A DNA stretch of 64,000 nt from Closterium sp. NIES-65. Lineage: Eukaryota > Streptophyta > Zygnematophyceae > Desmidiales > Closteriaceae. The notes below the pieces were generated by a model. That model ran no database searches and was not told the origin of the DNA. It saw only the letters and a list, made by a program, of their open reading frames with translations. The DNA lies in assembly GCA_948144175.1 (NCBI GenBank), contig CANXME010001258.1:2341001-2405000 (forward strand). Reading direction: 5' to 3'. This document shows, piece after piece, positions 23,063-32,200 of the stretch. Position numbers and translations under genes: made by a program. Position 1 is the stretch's first letter, and every line of letters starts with the position of its first letter.

Positions 23063-23649
23063 ACCCACGAATCATCTGCACCCGTGAAATCTGTGTTTCA
23101 GATTTATGTGAAATCTGTGAAACCGCAACCCGGGTTTCAGAGGCACGCGCGTATCGAACCAAGCTTCCCTTATCTACCATCCACCTCGCCTCACCTAAAG
23201 GAGGATCGCGGGCCCCATCATATCACACTGGACCCGCAACACCTGTTACCGATTCATGCACCGTTCCCCCATGCGTCACTGTCCTTCCGCCCTGCCCTTG
23301 CGCCTCATCCGCGCGCTGCCCCGCCCCGCGCCCGGCGCTGTTGCGCCCGCCGTCACGGGTCGAGGGCTCACTGCGTTCTCCCGCCGTTCGCCCCGCCAGC
23401 CGCGTTACAGCCGCGCGAGCCCCGCGTTCCCCGTATCCGGTGCCCCGCTCCGCTCCGTGGCGGGGTCGTTCTAACCCCTGCGCGCGCGCCGCTGAGTTCT
23501 CACCGCCGTGCTGCGCATTCCGCGGAAAGAATTCCGCGCGGAAGGCTCCGCGCTGCAGATCCCACCAAGGTCCCGCGCTCTCCGCTGCATCGCGTTCCCC
23601 GGAGGACGGGGGCGAGACGCGGAGCGGCGTGAGCGCGCGCTCGAGCAGC
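23063..23649. other. upstream region of the helicase-like gene
   Basis: The sequence moves from A/T-rich to very GC-rich. GTGAAATCTGTG occurs twice within about 35 bp near 23086-23120. Frames are open in several registers from 23250, as expected of this composition, but no motif supports a separate gene. It may hold the promoter and 5' leader of the gene starting at or before 23650. Confidence 0.5.
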
Positions 23650-24479
23650 ATGGGCGCGGGCACGCAGTACTACGTGGCCGTGGACCAGCCGCGCTTCAAA
23701 CTGGTGCGCGCGCCCACCTCTTAGGGCGAGGTTGGGGGGGAGGGGGGAGGGAGGCGTGTGGGAGGGGGAAAGAGGCGTGTGGAGGAGTGGCATCTATCCA
23801 TTTTTTGCGTCATGGCATGGGCACGGCATGGGCACGGCATGGGCATGGGCATGGCTGACGAGGTTCGCTAACCCCGTGCTTCTATTGCCTGGCTGTGCGG
23901 CTGTGCATGACAGGCAACACTCGTGGACCTGCTGCACCTCATCAGCCGCACCATCCCCGCTGCCTCCTCCCCCGATCCTCCTCCTATTCCTCCTTCCTCC
24001 CCCTCCCCCTCCCCCTCGCCCTCCCCATCCGCCTCCCCATCCCTCTCCTCCGCGCCCACTGCTGCGCCACGGGTGGCGGCAGTATCAGTGGTGATCTGCT
24101 GTGGCACGCGCGACTCTCTGGACCACGTGCTCGCTGCTCTCTCGCCTCTCCACCACCGTTTCCTCCTCGCCTCCCTCGTACGCCCTCTCACACGCCACTG
24201 CTCCTGCCCTCCTCTCGTCCTCCACCCTTTCTCCGTCCCTCACCCGCTTTCCCCACCTCTTCCTCCACTGGTTGTTCCCCTTGCCTTCCCCATCGTCCTC
24301 CCACCCACCCCCCCTCTCCCCTCCTCCTTCTTACGTCCCCGCCATCCCAATCACCCCAAACTGCAGCTCTCGTTGTGGGCAGTCGCGCGCACACGCACAT
24401 TAGCTGCAAAATTCACCGCCCTCTCGTAGCGTCTCCATTTCTCTCCACATCCATTTCTCTCCACATCCATCTCTCTCCA

Positions 24480-24578
<99 letters not shown>

Positions 24579-26108
24579 TTATCCGGCCCGCACAGCACAG
24601 TGACCAATCGGACGCCCAGCGCCGGGCAGTGCTGGCAGCCTTCCATGCCGCCGTCGCTCTCTCCAGAGGCCGCCCCGCCCCACCCCTCGCTCTGCCCCTC
24701 GCCCCGCCCTTTTCCCCCCACCCTGCCCCCTCGCTGCCGTCCGCTGCCCCTCCCTCGCATGGGCCCCACGCCACACATGGACCCCCTGCCTTCCTGTCCC
24801 CCCCCACCCATGCGCCTTTGCTGCACAGCCGCGTGGGTGAGGGGGAAGGGCAGGCAGCAGAGGTTGCAGAGCGGGGGGATGAGGGAGGGGAGAGCGGGGG
24901 GGAGGAAGGGAGGGGGGGCCAGGGAGCGGTGGTGCCGGTGGTGGTGGTGACAGATGCGTGCTTGCCGTGTGGCCATGGGGGGGGAGAGGCGCCTCTGGGC
25001 GCACGGCTGCTCATTAACTATGACTTCCCCCCACGCAAGGTACTTCATGCTGTGCATGCATGGGTACATGCACGCTACTATGCAGCGCAGGCGGCATATG
25101 GGGCGAAGCATTTTCTTCCATCCATCCGTCTGTCCGTCCATCCTTCCCTCCTTCCATCCATGCATCCATCCGTCCATTCATTCAACCACCCACTTGCTAC
25201 ATGCATGTGCCTCTCAGCCTCCCTCAGTCCAACCTTACATTTCCCCCTCCCTCCCTCTCTCCCTCACTCCCTCTCTCCCTCCCTCCCTCTCTCCCTCCCT
25301 CCCTCTCTCCCTCCCTCCCTCTCTCCCTCCCTCCCTCCCTCCCTCCCTCCCTCCCTCCCTCCCTCCCTCCCTCCCTCCCTCCCTCCCTCCCTCCCTCCCT
25401 CCCTCCCTCCCTCCCTCCCTCCTTTCCCTCCTTACTTGCTTGCCTGCCTCCCTCCCTCCATCAATCCCTCCTTGCGCAACAAGGCATGGCAAAGAAAAGC
25501 TTCATCTGTTTTCGCTGTGAAGTCATCAACCCCACTCCACTCCACCACTCCTCCCATCACCGACCCACTCATCCACCCCTCCACTATTCTTCAACCCCAC
25601 CTTCCCCCCCCCACCATCCGCCCACCTGCAACCCGCAACCCCTGCATGCAGGACGTGTACCTGAGGCGAGTGGCCATGTGCATGGGGCAAGCAGCAGCAT
25701 CAGCCATGCAACGCCCTGAACCCTCTGCCAGCACCACGGCCACTGCAAGCAGCAGCAGCAGCAGTGCAGCGGGCATGTCGCTGCTGTTTGTGACGGGTGG
25801 GGAGGTGCCTGTGGTGCGCACGCTAGAGGACGCCCTGGGCACCTTGCTGCACGAAATGCCCATTGATGTGAGCTGCTGCCTCCCCCTATCCACGTATCTT
25901 CTCGTCCCTGTGCCACTCCCGCTCTTACTCCGCCCAAGCACCCACAGCTTATGCACACTCGATGCACTTGAAGCATGCACGTCTACATGGAGAGTTGGTA
26001 TGGTTGGGCTGCGAGCTTTGTGTGCGCAATCACTTCTCACTGCCCATTTCTGCTTGTTTTTTCCTTGGTTCGCGATTGCTTCAGGTGTGTGAAGCTCTTA
26101 AGCAGTGA
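23650..26108 (+). CDS. degenerate helicase C-terminal (RecA2-like) protein, five exons
   Basis: Proposed exons are 23650-23703, 23914-24177, 24596-25039, 25652-25867 and 26085-26108. All four introns are GT-AG and phase 0, giving about 333 residues. Exon 1 reads MGAGTQYYVAVDQPRFKL; exon 2 has a motif-IV-like VVICCGTRDSLDHVL; exon 3 has VVVVTDACLP and LLINYDFPPRK, placed like helicase motif V and the strand before motif VI; exon 4 has VYLRRVAMCMG where an active DEAD-box protein has HRxGR, then LLFVTGGEVPVVRTLEDALG and HEMPID; exon 5 ends VCEALKQ. This resembles plant proteins with only a RecA2-like domain related to eIF4A-type helicases. No RecA1 ATPase half is visible, so helicase activity is unlikely. 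The first exon may start further upstream. It is the only convincing host gene here. Confidence 0.7.
24479..24590 (+). repeat. (CT)n microsatellite in intron 2
   Basis: About 110 bp of nearly pure CT repeat lie just before the proposed acceptor of exon 3 and could serve as its polypyrimidine tract. Confidence 0.95.
25243..25430 (+). repeat. (TCCC)n microsatellite in intron 3
   Basis: A TCCC repeat mixed with CTCT units fills much of intron 3, preceded by CATC-rich sequence at 25115-25190. It encodes PPSL-type runs in all frames, which are not a gene. Confidence 0.95.
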
Positions 26109-26223
26109 GCAGCTTCAAGGTACTCCTGCAAGTAAGGCTCTGATGTCCACCTAATAGTTGCTTTAGTTGTTTCTTAGGCCGTGTTCCTACACCTCGTATC
26201 AGACATACCTCGTACCGTATTAC

Positions 26224-27251
26224 CCCGGATAGAAGCGCACCTGCTCTTATAATAAAGCAGAGTTTTTTCGGGGGGTGCGCTTCTAATTGAGTCATTTTTA
26301 TAAGCGCAAACGCTTATATAATGACAGATACAGATATATAATTTTATAGCATCAAAATGTACAACTTAGTCGTACCATTCCAATCGAGGCGAAATTTTAT
26401 AGCACCAGGAATCAGAATCGCGCGCTACCGATTTTTTTCCAACACACAGGGCGTGTCCCGAAATTACACTCACATTTCATTAGGTGAAAAGTAACCACAA
26501 ACTGGGTCTTCGCCAAAGCCAACCTTTTCGTCTGGACTCGGCGCAGCTCTGTAAAAAATTCACTGACTCAATGCTCAACTTGGACTTCGCTTTGTACAGA
26601 CTTCAGAGAAAGCGTACCTGAAACAGAAAGAACAGAAAGCGAGAGCTCCAGATTCGCTGCATCTCCTTTGGGCGAACTCCATGCTGTCGCAAATTTCTCT
26701 GCGACAGTCAATATGGGGGGTTTTCCCCACAAGTTATACCCATTTTGCGAGGGAAATGGGATTCGCGGCAATGTGGGCCTAGTAACAGGCCGAAAGCTGG
26801 ACACCAGGTCGCGGCACAATACAGCCGCGAGACTCTGTCAGCTTTTTCGAATCTGACTATTTCGGAGCCATCTGTACGTACCTGGAACGAGTGTGTACCG
26901 CGCAGCTGTACGCACTGTTTTACGTAAACAGGGTCCCGAAACTGCTTACACTTTTTCGGGACACGCCGACAGGGGCAAAGACACGTCACTTTGCCCCTAT
27001 GCCAGCACATCTTGACCTGACGCGCAGCTTTTGAGGTCTTCGCGAATCAAACGAAGCGATAAAGAAATTTGGCTCGCTTCAGTTTTGAAACTCGTTACTG
27101 TGTTTAGCAAGTTTTAAATAAAAAATTATGCATGCACTTATAATAAAACAGTGTTTTACAGGGGGTGCGCTTACAATTGAAGATCGGCCATAAGCGCATT
27201 GCTCCAGATACAAGCGCATGCGCTTTTAATAGGCCTGCGCTTATATCCGGG
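26224..27251. mobile_element. middle inverted-repeat element with AAGCGCA subterminal repeats
   Basis: CCCGGATAGAAGCGCA at the left is nearly the reverse complement of TGCGCTTATATCCGGG at the right. A block of about 60 bp (CTTATAATAAAACAG-like, then GGGGGTGCGCTT, then AATTGA) is present near both ends in direct orientation (26249 and 27139). AAGCGCA/TGCGCTT occurs at least seven times in the flanks and almost nowhere in the middle, as transposase-binding repeats do. No coding frame is supported. Confidence 0.6.
26450..26967. mobile_element. inner MITE-like element with GGCGTGTCCCGAAA termini
   Basis: GGCGTGTCCCGAAA starts at 26450 and its reverse complement ends at 26967, a 14-bp terminal inverted repeat. 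ACAG precedes the left end and lies one base after the right end, so a short target duplication is possible but unclear. The 518-bp interior shows no gene. Confidence 0.55.
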
Positions 27252-27258
27252 ACGATAC

Positions 27259-27633
27259 TGTCAGAATCCCAACCACTAGACCATTGGGATAAAAGAGTTT
27301 GTTTCAGTAGCGGGTCAGTGCGCCCATAACCCCCTAGGCGAACGCGCCTGTAACCCTCTCCAGGATCAATCGGGCATCCACAGTGCAGATCTACTGACAC
27401 CGCCCCACAATGGGAGGCCCAGGACTAAGCACAGCGGCAATGGCCTACATGTGCATACACCGGGAATCGAACTCGAGACCGCTCTGATACCATGTCAGAA
27501 TCCCAACCACTAGACCATTGGGATAAAAGGGCTTGTTTCAGTAGTGGGTCAGTGCGCCCATAACCCCCAAGGCGAACGCGCCTGTAACCCTCTCCAGGAT
27601 CAATCGGGCATCCACAGTGCAGATCTACTGACA
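27259..27633 (-). mobile_element. TRIM-like miniature LTR retroelement (375 bp)
   Basis: Two 141-bp direct repeats (27259-27399 and 27493-27633), each TGTCAG...ACTGACA on the plus strand, differ at four positions. They flank 93 bp with no coding capacity. On the minus strand the 5' repeat is followed directly by TGGTATCAGAGC (27481-27492), a perfect plant-type initiator-tRNA primer site, and the 3' repeat is preceded by a purine-rich GTGGGGCGG. GATAC/GTTAC flank it, a 4-of-5 target match. A tRNA-like A box (27507-27517) lies in the end of the 5' LTR and a B box (27462-27474) after the primer site. Confidence 0.82.
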
Positions 27634-27764
27634 GTTACGGTATCAGTTTCGCATGGTGAAATACGTATCAGTGTATTCGATTGCGGTTGGATGTGTTTTA
27701 GTGTGGTTCGACGCGAATCTGATACGAGGTTGCCTGATATGAGGCCGTAGGAACACATACTTAG

Positions 27765-27844
27765 GTGTTTCTAGGGTAGATTCAAGCCGGAGCCTACATT
27801 TGCAATCCGTGCCTCCAAACGTTTTGGATTTGAAGTACAGTAGT
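27765..27844. other. short unassigned spacer
   Basis: Eighty bases between the inverted-repeat element and copia I. The last five, GTAGT (27840-27844), are the left target duplication of I. Confidence 0.8.
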
Positions 27845-27975
27845 TGTCAGATTACTATAGCTGATGCATGTTTGTAGGCTATAGTGGGGTAGCACATGTG
27901 GGGTACAGCTTTCTAGGGTTGTATTTGTACCCAACCCTGACTTAGTCATTTCATTCCTGTTTGCTTATTATCACA
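27845..27975 (+). repeat. 5' LTR of copia I (131 bp)
   Basis: It runs TGTCAGATTAC to TTATCACA and contains TAGGCTATAGTGGGGTAG and the GGGTACA/TGTACCC inverted pair. By eye it is identical to 34528-34658. Confidence 0.95.
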
Positions 27976-28020
27976 TGGTATAGAGCGGGTCCTTCTAAGG
28001 ACCGTTTTTTTGGGCCCACC
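27976..28020 (+). promoter_or_regulatory. primer site, hairpin and GGGCCCACC box of copia I
   Basis: TGGTATAGAGC (one C fewer than TGGTATCAGAGC) is followed by a perfect hairpin GGTCCTT/AAGGACC and then GGGCCCACC at 28012-28020. Confidence 0.8.
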
Positions 28021-28079
28021 GAAGCGCCCCCCGAGGCGCGATTTTTTTTTTAGCGACCCCTCGGGTCGCCATTTCCCCT

Positions 28080-29120
28080 GCGGCCCCGCCGCCTTCACTG
28101 ACGCGGCCCCTCCGCCGGCCCTTACGCGGCCCCGTCGCCGGCTTTCACGCGGCCCCGCCGCCGGCTCTGTCGCGGCCCCGCCCTGGCCTTTACGCGGCCC
28201 CGCCGCCTGCTCTCACGCGGCCCCGCCCCGGCTCCTTCGCGACCCCGCCGCCTGCTCTCGCGCGGCCCCGCCCCGGCTTCTACGCGGCCCCGCCCCGACT
28301 TTCACGCGGCCCCGCCGACGGCTTTGTCGCGGCCCCGCCCAGGCCCTTACTCGGCCCCGCCGCCTGCTCTCACGCGGCCCCGCCCCGGCTCCTTCGCGGC
28401 CCCGCCGCCTGCTCTCGCGCGGCCCCGCCCCGGCTTCTACGCGGCCCCGCCCCGGCTTTCACGCGGCCCCGCTGACGGCTCTGTCGCGGCCCCGCCCAGG
28501 CCCTTACGCGGCCCCGCCGCCTGCCTCCGTCGCGGCCCCGCCCCATCCCGGCCCAGCCGCCCCTTCGCGGCCCGGTCGCCTCCTGACGGCCCCGCCGTCC
28601 CTTCGTGACGGCCCCGCCGTCCCTTCCTGACGGCCCCGCCGTCCCCTCCTGACGGCTCCTGCCGTCCCCTTCTACCGGCCCCGCAACTGCACCTGCTGGC
28701 CCCGCCGCTGCACCTACCGGCCCCCACCCCCCCCCCCCCCTTTTCCCGTCGCCTGTCGAGGCGACCTGAGGGGGCCGCTTGCGGAGGGGTGGCAGGTGTG
28801 TGGCCTCCCCTGCTTCTCCTCCTCCTTCATCTCCCACTGCAGCAGCCGAGCCGCTCACCTGCAGCAGCCGAGCCCCCCCCACCGCTGAGCCGCCCTGCAC
28901 CCGAGCCGCCCAGCAGCCGAGCCGCCCTGCCGCCGAGCCGCCGGGTCGCTGAGCTGCTGAGCTGCAGTTGCTGCCGAGCCGCCCTGCCGCCGAGCCGCCG
29001 AGTCACCGAGCTGCTGAGCTGCAGTTGCTGTCGAGCCGCCTTGCCGCCGAGCCGCCCGAGTCGCCCGAGCCGCCGAGCCGCCGAGCTGCCGAGCCGCTGA
29101 GTCGCCGAGCCTACTCTTCC
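28080..29120 (+). repeat. GC-rich tandem-repeat leader of copia I
   Basis: About 28080-28700 is an array of ACGCGGCCCCGCCGCC-like units with a 33-bp higher-order period in places. A G/C stretch and a short unique segment follow, then GAGCCGCCC-type 9-bp units from 28850 to 29110. No gene is supported despite long open frames. Confidence 0.85.
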
Positions 29121-29240
29121 CACCACTGGTGAGCTCTTGCCCTGCTAGCACGCTGCGCGTCGCCTGCTTGCCTGCCTGCCTGCCTTTTGGCTTGCCTGGC
29201 TGCCTGCCTTCCTGCTGCTTCTACTCGTGGTGGCGGCCAG

Positions 29241-32200
29241 ATGCAGCTCCCCCGACCCTCTCGCGTGTCTCTCACGCCTCGCCAGCTTCGTGAGTGGTAC
29301 GCTCAGAGTGGAGGGTCTCTCAGTGCTGTTCGCTGCTCTTACGTGATACGCACTGGTACTCGGACTGGTCAGCCTTGTGGGACACGTAGTCATACACCGT
29401 CTCGCTGCTTCGCCCGTCTGAGCGACGCCTGGCGTACCGTGTTTGGCGACGAGGCTGAGCTTCCCGACTGGGTGGAGTTGCTTAGGCAGAGGGTCGATAT
29501 ATATGCTCTTGACTATGATGCTATTCTCACTGCCATGTATGCATTGCCTACTAGTGCTGACCGTGCCGGTCACCTGTGCGTCCCGCCTGACCCAGGTATA
29601 GGACCTGCTGCTCTAGCTACTGGTGAGGCTGCTGCTCTGGGTGCTCGTGAGTCTCCTGCTCCAGGTACAGGTGCGGCTGCTGCTCTAGGTGCTAGTGAGT
29701 CTGCTTCCTCAGGTGCGGGTGAGGCTGCGCTCTCAGGTACCGCGTTGGCTTCGGCCTCCCTCACCTTTACACTTGACTCTGGGGATTCTCGCTCCTTCTT
29801 TCGAGACCGCACCACACTCACGCCGCTTGGTCGGCCGGTTGCAGTCTCCCTGGCTGACCCCTCTGGGGGTCCTGTCCTCGCTCACTTTTCCACTGTCCTC
29901 CCGTGTCCGGCTGCCCCCTCGGGCACCCTGTCTGGCCTGTACCTCCCCTCGTTCTCGACGAACTTGGTGAGTGGTGCAGACCTACAGGATGCGGGGGTTC
30001 ACCAGTTCACTCCTGCGAGTCAGCGGGTGACCCACTGCACGGACGCACGCACAGGCCGGCACCTGGCCACGTTCTCGCGTCGGCCGGGGTCGAGCCTCTA
30101 CACCCTGACCACTGAGTCTCCTCCTGTCCCCGCGTCCGGTCAAGTAGCAGCGTCGGGTCAGGTGTTTGCTGCTGCGTCCAGGTCTGGTCCTGAGTCTGCC
30201 CCCTGTTCGTGTCGCCTCCTGTCTCACGAGACTCTTCTGTGGCACCACCGTCTAGGCCACCCCTCCTTGCCCCGTCTTCAGGGCATGGCTTCCCGTGTCC
30301 TTGTCTCTGGTCTTCCCCAGTCTCTCCCTCCCCTTCCTTCGGGACCAGGACCTTCCTGTGTCCCCTGTGTCGAGGGGCGCCTCAGGGCTGCTCCTCACTC
30401 CTCCCACTTTCCCCCGACAGAGGCTCCTCTGCAGACGCTTCACATGGACGTGTGGGGCCCGGCCCCCGTCCGTGGGCAGGGTCACGAGCGCTACTTCCTG
30501 TTGGTGGTTGACGACTACTCGCGTTACACCTCAGTCTTCCCCTTGCGCAGCAAGGGTGCTGTCACTGAGGTGCTGATCGACTGGATCCGCGAGACTCGTC
30601 TCCAGCTCAGGAGGAGCTTCGGCTCGGACTTTCCTGTTCTGCGTCTGCACTCTGACCGAGGTGGGGAGTTCTCCTCTCGCCTTCTGCGAGACTACTGTCG
30701 TGCACAGGGGATCCGCCAGACCTTTACGCTTCCGGACTCTCCACAGCAAAATGGGATTGCTGAGCGCCGCATTGGCATGGTCATGGATGTCGCTCGTACG
30801 TCCATGATGCATGCGGCTGCCCCCCATTTTCTGTGGCCGTTTGCGGTTCGGTACGCGGCGCATCAGCTCAACCTTCACCCCAGAGTCTCTCGGCCCGATA
30901 TGTCCCCAGTGTTACTGTGGACGGGGAAGGTCGGCGATGCGTCTGCGTTCCGTGTCTAGGGATCTCGGGCGTTTGTCCGCGACTTGTCTGCGGACAAGCT
31001 GTCCCCCCGTGCTGCTCCCTGTGTCTTCCTTGGCTTCCCCCCTGACGCTCCAGGGTGGCAGTTCTACCACCCCTCCTCTCGTCGTGTTCTGTCCTCCCAG
31101 GACGTCACGTTCGACGAGTCAGTCCCCTTCTACCGCCTCTTCCCCTACCGTACTCCTTCCCTCCCCCCCCCACCGGACTTCCTGGTACCAGTTCCCCCCC
31201 CGGTAGACCCCCTCCCCCCTCAGGTTCCTGCCCCTTCAGGTGTGTCCCAGGTAGACACGGTCGGGCCAGTCGAGGTTGCTGCTGAGTCTGGTGCTGCTGC
31301 TGGGGGTGCTGAGCCTGGGGGTGCGAGGCCGGGGGGTGCTGAGTCTGGGGGTGCTGAGCCGGAGGGTGCTACGTCAGGAGCTGCTGAGCCTGGGGGTGCT
31401 GGGTCTGGAGGTGCGGAGCCTGCGCCTGCTGGACCTGGGGGCTCTCCGGTTCTTCAGTCTCGGCGGGAGCCGCTCTCTCCACAGGAGCTGCGCGAGTGGT
31501 TTGCTCGCCGCTGGAGGCGTGCTGCTGGAGCTGGAGCTTCTCGCCTGCTGAGGGTGCTGGTGCTGTCGGTCCCGGAGCTGCTGGACCTGCGGGTCCTACT
31601 GGAGCTGGAGCGACTGAGTCTGGGGGTGCTGAGTCTGGAGCTGCTGAGCCTAGAGGTGCTGAGTCTGGAGCTGCTGAGCCTGGGGGTGCTACGTCTGGAG
31701 CTGCTGTGCCTGGGGGTGCTGAGTCTAGAGCTGCTGAGCCTGGGGTTTCTCCTGCTGCTGCGTCTCGCCGGGAGCCCCTCTCTCCACAGGAGCTGCGCGA
31801 GTGGTTTGCTCGCCGCTGGAGGAGTGCTGCTGGAGCTGGAGCTTCGTCGACCGTCGAGGGTGCTGGTGCTGCCGGTCCCGGAGCTGCTGGGCCTGCGGGT
31901 CCTACTGGAGCTGGAGCTGCTGAGGGTGTTGGTGCTGAGACTACTGCTGTCTGTCCTGGCGGTGGTTCTGCTGCCGGTGCTGCTGGAGGTCCTGCCACTG
32001 GAGGTGTTGGTGGCGCTGGTGCTGTCGCTGAGGGTGCTGGTGCTGTCCCTGCTGAGTCTGGAGCTGCCGCGCGGCCTCGGCCGTACTTCGTTCCGCTCCT
32101 ACAGCAGGTTCTTGGTCTTTCTCCTTCGGTAGAGTGTCCACAGCCTGTCCAGTCGCAGTCACTGTTGGAGCCTTCCTCTCCTCTGCCTGCTCCCTCTCCT

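Larger units (their letters stand above)
26178..27759. mobile_element. outer inverted-repeat DNA element, host to three others
   Basis: GTGTTCCTAC near the left end (26181) is mirrored by GTAGGAACAC at the right (27748-27757), followed inward by CTCGTATCAG-type repeats on both sides. CTTAG flanks both ends (26173-26177 and 27760-27764). This could be a 5-bp duplication, or a 3-bp TTA duplication as in PIF/Harbinger elements. No transposase frame is present, so it is non-autonomous. ATCAG/CTGAT subterminal repeats occur several times near both ends. Confidence 0.6.

Noticed and set aside
25100..25460. Direct repeats resembling a CRISPR array
   Set aside because: Simple tetranucleotide repeats without unique spacers, in an intron of a eukaryotic gene.
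24954..25720. Frames with LPPSLPPS or GREGGREG runs
   Set aside because: These come from the TCCC microsatellite in intron 3 of the helicase-like gene.
27462..27517. A genuine tRNA gene
   Set aside because: A and B boxes are present, but the acceptor stem does not close and the segment spans an LTR/primer junction, so it is part of the TRIM-like element.
28010..28900. Pro/Arg-rich frames on both strands
   Set aside because: They lie within the tandem repeats of the copia I leader and mirror the unit sequence in each frame.
31466..31500. Splice acceptor-like CTCTCCACAG before GAGCTG in the linker
   Set aside because: It is the coding sequence of the LSPQELREW motif, present in frame in all copies; no donor or intron is indicated.
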